From Neolewinella lacunae (lineage in GTDB: Bacteria > Bacteroidota > Bacteroidia > Chitinophagales > Saprospiraceae): a stretch of 45,710 nucleotides of DNA. Of the stretch, positions 25,874-31,910 are shown one piece after another. The notes under the pieces were generated by a model, which saw only the letters and a list, made by a program, of their open reading frames with translations, searched no databases and had not been told where the DNA came from. The stretch's first letter is position 1. Each line of letters starts with the position of its first letter. The DNA is taken from positions 1-45,710 of the forward strand of contig NZ_JACSIT010000096.1 in NCBI RefSeq assembly GCF_014349155.1, read 5' to 3'. The position numbers and the translations under genes were made by a program.

Positions 25874-26428
25874 ATGTTTGCTAACATCTTCACCATCCTT
25901 GCCGACGATAAACCGCTCTGGGTTGAAATGATCGGAATGTTGATTCCCATTGGCCTCGCGGCCTGGGGCTTCGTTCGGGCTTTCCGAGCGTGGGAGCGAC
26001 AAAAGAAACGCGAGATTGACTTGAATCTGGAGCAACAACGGTACGAGAGCAAGCTGGCAGCCTGCCGTGGGATCTGGCCACTCCTTGCTTATTTATCCAT
26101 GTGGGAAAACGATAAAACCGTTTTCGTAAAACGAAAAAACAGCTGGTACTTCCGGAAAGCACAAGCAAGGGATTTTTTGATAAAATTTCCAGATGCTTAC
26201 TTTCAACAAGGTCATGGAATTTTTATCCCCGCAGAATCGCGAGATGGTCTTTATCATTTTCGCAACATAGTCTATAGCATTTTACTTAAGTCTTCGGATG
26301 AAAGTGTGAGCGAAGTACTTCTCACCGACCAAGGAATCGCGGACGTAAGGGTTCCTGAATTAAGAGAAAAAGTAACCACCAGCCTTAAAAATATGCTGAT
26401 AGACTCTAGGATAGACTTTAAAGAATAA
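25874..26428 (+). CDS. csx28: Csx28, membrane accessory protein of type VI-B2
   Basis: 184 residues, starting 12 nt after cas13b. One hydrophobic helix at about residues 17-37 (VEMIGMLIPIGLAAWGFVRAF) is followed by a basic coiled-coil-like stretch (RAWERQKKREIDLNLEQQRYE) and a soluble domain. The divergent HEPN motif is RDGLYH (R123/H128). This matches Csx28 (about 175-185 residues, one helix, HEPN motif) rather than the larger Csx27 of VI-B1. Known Csx28 forms a membrane pore that strengthens Cas13b-dependent phage defence, so this locus would be subtype VI-B2. Assignment is by architecture and position. A strong terminator lies 18 nt after the stop. Confidence 0.85.
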   Translation: MFANIFTILADDKPLWVEMIGMLIPIGLAAWGFVRAFRAWERQKKREIDLNLEQQRYESKLAACRGIWPLLAYLSMWENDKTVFVKRKNSWYFRKAQARDFLIKFPDAYFQQGHGIFIPAESRDGLYHFRNIVYSILLKSSDESVSEVLLTDQGIADVRVPELREKVTTSLKNMLIDSRIDFKE

Positions 26429-26446
26429 GTCAGTAGCTAACTTCTT

Positions 26447-26488
26447 AAAAGGGGCTGGTTCGTGGTAATACACGGACCAGCCCCTTTT
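26447..26488. terminator. Bidirectional terminator between csx28 and the CRISPR array
   Basis: AAAAGGGGCTGGT (26447-26459) pairs with ACCAGCCCCTTTT (26476-26488), with CGTG/CACG extending the stem towards a 6-nt loop. T-tracts follow on both strands (TTTTCTTT to the right, TTTTAAG to the left). It would stop csx28 transcripts and also transcripts leaving the array on the minus strand. Confidence 0.88.
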
Positions 26489-26505
26489 CTTTGGGTAAAA
26501 CTTTA

Positions 26506-27303
26506 GTCGTAGTCACCTCTCGCAACGGAGGCCTCGTCGACTTTCACATTTCGCCCCCCTTGAGTGGAGAGTTTCAGGTCGTAGTCACCTCTCGCAAAGG
26601 AGGCCTCTCCGACAGCGATGTCTTACGACATCGCCTGGTTCAACGGAGTCGTATTTACCTCTCGCAAAGGAGGCCTTTCCGACCATATAACAACTTAACC
26701 CCAAAGCAATGTCGCTGTCGTAGTCACCTCTGGCAAAGGAGGCCTCTCCGACGCCGTGACGGGCTGAACTTCGCCTCGTTCGATGGTCGTAGTCACCTCT
26801 CGCAAAGGAGGCCTCTCCGACGGGAGTGAGCACAACAGACCCAATATGAAAAGGGTCGTAGTCACCTCTCGCAAGGAAGGCCTCTCCGACCCCTACGGGG
26901 CAAAACATGTAAACATGTCTATGTCGTAGTCACCTCTCGCAAAGGAGGCCTCTCCGACCCTCCTATGGGGGGATCCATAGCTACATGAAATCAGTCGTAG
27001 TCACCTCTCGCAAAGGAGGCCTCTCCGACTGAAGACTTAGTCTGATTCACGGTGAGATGAAGAGTCGTAGTCACCTCTCGCAAAGGAGGCCTCTCCGACT
27101 CCGTCAGCTCGCGCTGCTGACGTTAATCGCCGTCGTAGTCACCTCTCGCAAAGGAGGCCTCTCCGACCTGGTATAATGACCGCAGCATTAACGGCTTTGT
27201 GTCGTAGTCACCTCTCGCAAAGGAGGCCTCTCCGACGGCATCACAGTGTCCCAATACGAGATAACAGGTCGTAGTCACCTCTCGCAAAGGAGGCCTCTCC
27301 GAC
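26506..27303 (-). CRISPR. Type VI-B CRISPR array, 12 repeats and 11 spacers
   Basis: Repeats are 36 nt, beginning GTCGTAGTCACCTCTCGC and ending GGCCTCTCCGAC on the plus strand, at 26506, 26578, 26648, 26717, 26786, 26855, 26923, 26994, 27064, 27132, 27201 and 27268. Spacers are 31-36 nt. Repeats 1, 3, 4 and 6 carry substitutions (repeat 1 three, repeat 3 three, repeat 4 one, repeat 6 two); repeats 2, 5 and 7-12 are identical. The minus-strand repeat (starting GTCGGAGAGG, ending GAGGTGACTACGAC) resembles known Cas13b repeats (GTTG..., TTT loop, GAGG...CAAC). With repeat decay at the cas-proximal end, this indicates minus-strand transcription from 27304 leftwards, giving crRNAs with the repeat 3-prime of the spacer. 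Confidence 0.96.
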
Positions 27304-27409
27304 CCTTAACGGTCAAATTTCGCCCGTAACGGGCTGATAATGAAGAAAATAACATAAGTCTACTTGTTGAAAACTCACCAAATATAGTCTTAAATTTGCA
27401 TCCCCCCCC
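27304..27409 (-). promoter_or_regulatory. Candidate array leader and promoter
   Basis: On the minus strand TATATTTG (27386-27379) matches the -7 box TAnnTTTG exactly; no good -33 TTTG is visible. Transcription would begin near 27372 and enter the array about 70 nt later. The leader is AT-rich with a small palindrome (GCCCGTTACGGGC near 27320-27333). Fourteen nt here (27324-27337) match spacer 4 at 13 positions. A G9 tract follows the mod stop codon on this strand (C9 at 27402-27410). No terminator after mod is seen, so read-through from mod may also feed the array. Confidence 0.5.
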
Positions 27410-30328
27410 CTACCCCACCCTCACCACCTTCATCACCTCATCCCCCAAATGGTTAATGATCTTGATCGCTATCCGCCCCGTCTCCGGCTTGGGGAAGGGG
27501 CGGCTGGTATCCGAGTTGAGCGTTTCCCAGGCTTCGCGGTCCACTTCGGCTTTGAGGGTGGTTTTGAGGGATTGGTAGGGGTCGTTGGCACCGAGGAAGT
27601 AGGCGTGGCGGACGAAAAAAGCCTCCCCATTATAGTTCGTATCGATGAACCAACAGGCGATGCCGTCTACGTCGTCAGACCGGACCTTGCCCGTACGGGG
27701 ATCGAAAATGTCTACGCCGAGGACGCGGACCTGGATGTCGGTTCCGGACGTCCCGTCCGGTGATTTGCCGGACGAGACGTCCGGAACCGCCGGAAAGACC
27801 TCGATGTCCGGCTCGCCGAAGATGACGAACAGGTTGCCCGCGCCCGTAGCGGCCAGGTCCTGCGCCATGTGCAGGTCGGCGTTCATGCGGGCTTTGAGGA
27901 CGGGGATGCGGCCGAGCCGGGAAAATTCCGTCGACTGCGCATCGTAGTTAAAACCGCAGGCAATCACCACATCCATGCCCAGGTCGGCCGCTTCGCGGGC
28001 GGCCTCCACGAGGTCGGGGCGGCCGATGCTGCCGAACTCGGGGCCGATGTGGATCGCGGCGCGGCGGCGTGTACCGTCTTCCTCGCGGTAAATGCCCTCG
28101 GCCACGATGTAGCGGCCGGGGAAAACCTCCAGGCTGTCAAAACTGATCTTATCGGCCTTCTTGTCTTGCTGCACCCCGCTCTTCCGCAGGTTGTTCAAAA
28201 TCAACTCTACGAAGTCGTGCGCCTCCGCGTGGGTGGCGGGGTCTTCGGCCTCCAGCTGGTCAAAAGGGTTGCCTTGTTCGTCCACGCCCAGCATCCGGTG
28301 GGGGCTGATGCTCTCCACGGTGAAGGGGCCGGCCACGCGCACCTTGCTCTTGTCTTCGTAGGGCTTGTCGTAGAGGTACTCCACGTCGGCCTTCGCGGCA
28401 ATGCTGGCGTCAATCTCTTTCTGCCGGGCAATGCGGTATTTCCACCACTGGGCCAGCAGTTTTTCCGCGCGCACTTCTTCCCCTTTGGGGATCGTGGGGC
28501 TGGGCGCGGACGCAGGTGCAGTGGAAGCGTCTAAGGAGCGGGGGATCTCCCACTCCTCCCACTGCGTCCCCAGCAGCTGGTTGAGCTCGCTGCGGAGGGG
28601 CTCCAGTTTTTCCTGGAAGGAGTCGTAAATGGTGTCGATTTCGGTGTTGTTGGCGATGGACTTGAGGGTGATGTGAGGGACCCTTTCATACACAAATCCA
28701 GAATTGATATTATCATTAGTAGTAGTATCAGAGGGTAAGGTTCGAGTAATCTCTGCAAGTTTTAACTGCCCCTCATTAGAGTCAGTCAATAAAAAGTAAG
28801 GATACCGAGCTCCCATTAGCCTTACTCTTGCTAATGTCAATGCTACTCTTGAAGTATCAATAGTAATCCAACGCCTTCCAAATTCTTCAGCTACAGTAGC
28901 TGTCGAACCACTTCCACAAGTAGGATCTAAAACAAGATCTCCTGGATCAGTTGTCATTAATAAGCACCTTTGAATAGCTTTGAGTGCAGTTTGAACAACA
29001 TAAGTTTTAGAACCACCAAATTGGTTTTGCCCCAGTGTGTCGGTCCATACGTTACTCATTCCGACAGCAGGAAAATCCATCAAATACCTTACATAGGATA
29101 GCCTTCCACCGGATGTACTATTTATTCGACCTGATTTGATTAGCCGGGGAAAACCCACAAGTCCTGTTTTCCAGTATCCTCTGACAGGCCTATAAGTTTG
29201 ACCTTCAAATTTCACTGGGAAATCACCAGGAGGCCTTTGACTTGTCATATCTCCTGTGGCAAATATTTTTGCACCATCCGGTATATTCTTAGGGTTTAAT
29301 AGTTCAGACTTTGTCATCCTCCTTGTCTCGCCGTTTGATAGGAGAAGTTTGGTATACGCAGTAGCTCCTTCCTCTCCAGGTTCTTTTATTATAAGAGGAG
29401 GTCTATATTTTACTATATTTTTATCCTTTGCATACCATACTATATAATCGTTAACACTTGAAAGCAAGTCGCTTGTAGAAGCATTAGTTTTTACAAAAAC
29501 AATGTTCGCACAATGATTGTCTTGCCCAAAAACCTCGGACATTAATGAACTAATAAGATGGAGATTTTCTTCGCCAATTTGAAAAAACACAGAACCACTA
29601 TCATTCAATAATTCATGAAACATCAAGAGTCTATCTCTCAAATAATTAAGATACGAGTGAATGCCATCTCTCCAAGTATCGCGAAAAGCCTTCACTTGTT
29701 CTGCTTCTCTAGTAATATCCAAAGAATTACCATCTCGAACCGTTCGGCTATTCGTACTCCACTGAAAGTTACTATTAAACTTAATCCCATACGGCGGGTC
29801 AAAATAGATGCACTGCACCTTCCCCCGCAGCCCTTCCCGTTCGGCGAGGCTGGCCATCACCTGTAGGGAGTCGCCGAGGATCATGCGGTTAGACCAGTTG
29901 GCCTCGTGCTGGTAGAATTCGGTTTTGGCGTCGCCTTCGGGTACGCCGTCGAAGTCGCCAAAGAGGTCGAGTTGGGCGGGTTCTTCCTGCTTGGTTTGCC
30001 GGGCTTTGGTGCGGGCTACGAGGTCATCGATGAGGACTTTGGGGTTTACCCGCTCCTGGATGTAGAGGGGTGGTGCGTTGACGGTGAGGTCTTGCTCCAG
30101 GTCCATATCCTCCAGTCCCGTTTCCTGGTTTTTGGGGTATTTGCCCCGCCAGATGAGTTGGGGGTCGAGGTCGCGGTTGCGGCGTTCGTAGGCTACCTTG
30201 ATGGGGCGGCGGGTATCCTCATCCACGATGGGTTGCATCTCTGCGGAAGGGATGTTGGTGCGTTTGGCCTCCTCGTGGGTGTGGGCGGCGATTTCTTTGT
30301 GGGTGGTGGGGGTTTTCTTTTTGGCCAT
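27410..30328 (-). CDS. mod: Type III restriction-modification DNA methyltransferase (Mod)
   Basis: 972 residues. Mod transfers methyl groups from S-adenosylmethionine to adenine and sets the specificity of the type III complex. The catalytic DPPY is at 177-180 and the SAM-binding block DPTCGSGST at 468-476, the beta-class order, with the target-recognition region between. A long C-terminal region (about 600-972) is characteristic of the large Mod subgroup. DNA for residues about 180-549 (28681-29790) is much more AT-rich than the rest of the gene, suggesting exchange of the specificity cassette. A palindromic element encodes about residues 848-862. The start is ATG at 30328. It is the last gene of the operon with res. 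Confidence 0.93.
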   Translation of the reverse strand: MAKKKTPTTHKEIAAHTHEEAKRTNIPSAEMQPIVDEDTRRPIKVAYERRNRDLDPQLIWRGKYPKNQETGLEDMDLEQDLTVNAPPLYIQERVNPKVLIDDLVARTKARQTKQEEPAQLDLFGDFDGVPEGDAKTEFYQHEANWSNRMILGDSLQVMASLAEREGLRGKVQCIYFDPPYGIKFNSNFQWSTNSRTVRDGNSLDITREAEQVKAFRDTWRDGIHSYLNYLRDRLLMFHELLNDSGSVFFQIGEENLHLISSLMSEVFGQDNHCANIVFVKTNASTSDLLSSVNDYIVWYAKDKNIVKYRPPLIIKEPGEEGATAYTKLLLSNGETRRMTKSELLNPKNIPDGAKIFATGDMTSQRPPGDFPVKFEGQTYRPVRGYWKTGLVGFPRLIKSGRINSTSGGRLSYVRYLMDFPAVGMSNVWTDTLGQNQFGGSKTYVVQTALKAIQRCLLMTTDPGDLVLDPTCGSGSTATVAEEFGRRWITIDTSRVALTLARVRLMGARYPYFLLTDSNEGQLKLAEITRTLPSDTTTNDNINSGFVYERVPHITLKSIANNTEIDTIYDSFQEKLEPLRSELNQLLGTQWEEWEIPRSLDASTAPASAPSPTIPKGEEVRAEKLLAQWWKYRIARQKEIDASIAAKADVEYLYDKPYEDKSKVRVAGPFTVESISPHRMLGVDEQGNPFDQLEAEDPATHAEAHDFVELILNNLRKSGVQQDKKADKISFDSLEVFPGRYIVAEGIYREEDGTRRRAAIHIGPEFGSIGRPDLVEAAREAADLGMDVVIACGFNYDAQSTEFSRLGRIPVLKARMNADLHMAQDLAATGAGNLFVIFGEPDIEVFPAVPDVSSGKSPDGTSGTDIQVRVLGVDIFDPRTGKVRSDDVDGIACWFIDTNYNGEAFFVRHAYFLGANDPYQSLKTTLKAEVDREAWETLNSDTSRPFPKPETGRIAIKIINHLGDEVMKVVRVG
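27742..27786. repeat. Palindromic element inside mod
   Basis: Two 19-nt arms (27742-27760 and 27768-27786), starting TTCCGGACGTC and ending GACGTCCGGAA, pair with one mismatch around a 7-nt loop. The reading frame stays open through it (residues around VPDVSSGKSPDGTSGT, a linker-like stretch). One arm plus flank (GACGTCCGGAACCGnCGG) recurs near 5778 in an intergenic region, suggesting a dispersed palindrome family. Confidence 0.7.
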
Positions 30329-30373
30329 GGATGGGCTGGTCTTCAGTAAATAAGTAAAAAGTAGAGGCCGGCA

Positions 30374-31132
30374 TTATGCCGCAGGCTTCAGGTGGCGGAC
30401 AAGTGTTTCGCGCTCACTCATCTTTTGATAAGGCACCTGGTAAGACACCAGTGCCTGTTCGAGGTCGGCATTCAGGCCTTCCAGGTCATTCAGGACTACC
30501 AACCCCTGGCTATTAGGGCGTAGTGCCAGCGTGTCATTGATGACCATAATGGCATTGAGCACACGGTCTTGGCGTGGTTGACCGATTGCTTTGATCAGGG
30601 TTTCTGGTCGTTTTTTTGTTTGAGGAAGGGCAAAGTCCAGTGTTTGGGCCAAACCGCTTTTTCCGTAGAAGGTAGGGTTCCGTAGAAACGGGATATCCCG
30701 GGCCAGCAGTAGGTCTTGAAAATCATCGAGAAAGAACGACTTCACTTTTTCCTGAGCGAGTACGCGCAGGTCCAGCAATTCCCGCATGGCTCCCAGCAGG
30801 CGATGTAGTGCGGCTTCTTTCTTTCCTATTGGGGCCTGTACGAGTAGTTCTTCGTCTTGCATGCGTATACCGTAGGCTGCCAAAATACTCGTTACTTCCT
30901 CCTTTCGCTTTCCCCGGGAGACTGAAACTCCGGCCATATCCAGTTCCCGCAGGGTTTGTTTTCCATCGGAATAAAGCACGGTTCCGTCTGGCTGCTGCTT
31001 CAGGTAAACTTCGAGATTGTCGTTATTGAAGTTGACGTCGGGCAGTACGAGTTGCATCCACCCGTCGTCGGCGGGATAGATTTCCGTTTCATCCCGCAGC
31101 CAGTCTGTATACTCTTTGATTGTGGCGTTCAT
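30374..31132 (-). CDS. DUF1828/DUF1829-type protein in the type III RM operon
   Basis: 252 residues. The N-terminal part (TDWLRDETEIYPADDGWMQL, then YLKQQPDGTVLYSDGKQTLREL) matches DUF1828, and the C-terminal part (FFLDDFQDLLLARDIPFLRNPTFYGKSGL, then TLDFALPQTKKRPETLIKAI) matches DUF1829. Proteins with this pair of domains are found among phage- and defence-related genes; the function is unknown. It starts 2 nt after the upstream gene ends and precedes mod by 45 nt, so it belongs to the RM operon. It may modulate the Mod/Res complex, which is inference from position only. Confidence 0.75.
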   Translation of the reverse strand: MNATIKEYTDWLRDETEIYPADDGWMQLVLPDVNFNNDNLEVYLKQQPDGTVLYSDGKQTLRELDMAGVSVSRGKRKEEVTSILAAYGIRMQDEELLVQAPIGKKEAALHRLLGAMRELLDLRVLAQEKVKSFFLDDFQDLLLARDIPFLRNPTFYGKSGLAQTLDFALPQTKKRPETLIKAIGQPRQDRVLNAIMVINDTLALRPNSQGLVVLNDLEGLNADLEQALVSYQVPYQKMSERETLVRHLKPAA

Positions 31133-31134
31133 CG

Positions 31135-31614
31135 TTAAAAGATTGGTTGTGAGAATTCAACGCCTTGGACGTTGCAGTAGGTCAGAAATTTACGAAGTTT
31201 TTCCGGCAGGGTGTCGGAGTCCTGGATGTCCAGTTCCTTGAAGTCAGCCAGGGGGATCGCCCAGCGTGCATTAAAAAGTTCATCGTGAATGTGTAGGTGA
31301 TCTTCCTGTTTGAACCGGTGTCCAACGTAGGGGGCAAATATCGGGTCAGGCGGTGGAACATCCGGATTGGTGTGGTTAGCGTGAAAATCCAGCCTGCGAA
31401 TAGAATAAATTTCCCGGTAGCGCAAGTTAAAGGTTACTTGTTTACGCTGTACTTGAGAACGAATAATGTTCAGGTGAAAGCGCATCCGTTTGTCCTCACT
31501 TTCCAGCTCAATTTGCACCTTATCGCCTTCCTCAGGGAACTGAATGGAAGCAGTTTGGGCAGCGAATTTCTCGATCCGAAAGACCAGGTCAGCGATGTCG
31601 TTTGGCAGTGCCAT
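31135..31614 (-). CDS. Hypothetical protein in the type III RM operon
   Basis: 159 residues, soluble, with strands and a charged N-terminal helix (NDIADLVFRIEKFAAQT). Notable are an RSQVQRKQVTFNLRYREIYSIRRLDFHANHTNP stretch rich in Arg and His, and HLHIHDELFNARWAIP. I recognise no family with confidence; similar small proteins accompany type III RM or nuclease genes. It lies 5 nt after the 96-residue gene and 2 nt before the DUF1828 gene, so it is translated as part of the operon. A nucleic-acid-related role is possible but not shown. Confidence 0.65.
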   Translation of the reverse strand: MALPNDIADLVFRIEKFAAQTASIQFPEEGDKVQIELESEDKRMRFHLNIIRSQVQRKQVTFNLRYREIYSIRRLDFHANHTNPDVPPPDPIFAPYVGHRFKQEDHLHIHDELFNARWAIPLADFKELDIQDSDTLPEKLRKFLTYCNVQGVEFSQPIF

Positions 31615-31619
31615 GTACT

Positions 31620-31910
31620 TCAGAATTCTTCTAGTGGTTCGATTTCAGCCATAAATTCGTCTATCTCCGCCTGCGTCATCACTCTATGCGCCCAAGTATA
31701 GTGGGTGTACAGAAAAGGGGTTCCTGCAGTTCTGGTAATCTTCATATATAGTTTGAAGACCGTACCAAGTGGGTGTTCTTCTCTTACGTCCCTGCGGCAC
31801 TCCACTCTTAATATCTGGCTGAGGCCTTGCCCAGCAAGTGGACGCCCCCGTACTTTACCCCTTTCATAAACGGTTTCAATTAGCACATACCGGTAAATAC
31901 CTTCTTTCAT
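31620..31910 (-). CDS. Small hypothetical protein in the type III RM operon
   Basis: 96 residues. The first half is basic (YRYVLIETVYERGKVRGRPLAGQGLSQILRVECRRDVREE) and the last 20 residues acidic (TQAEIDEFMAEIEPLEEF). No domain recognised. Its ATG overlaps the res stop codon by 4 nt (ATGA type), a clear sign of translational coupling to res. It and the next gene form a co-translated pair that is present in this operon but not needed for classical type III systems. Confidence 0.65.
   Translation of the reverse strand: MKEGIYRYVLIETVYERGKVRGRPLAGQGLSQILRVECRRDVREEHPLGTVFKLYMKITRTAGTPFLYTHYTWAHRVMTQAEIDEFMAEIEPLEEF

Noticed and set aside
25874-26428. Csx27 (type VI-B1 accessory protein)
   Set aside because: Csx27 has several membrane helices and no HEPN motif. 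This protein has one helix and RDGLYH, fitting Csx28.
26506-27303. Plus-strand (same direction as cas13b) transcription of the array
   Set aside because: A strong terminator ends 17 bp before the first repeat, repeat decay lies at that end, and the minus-strand repeat fits the Cas13b consensus better.
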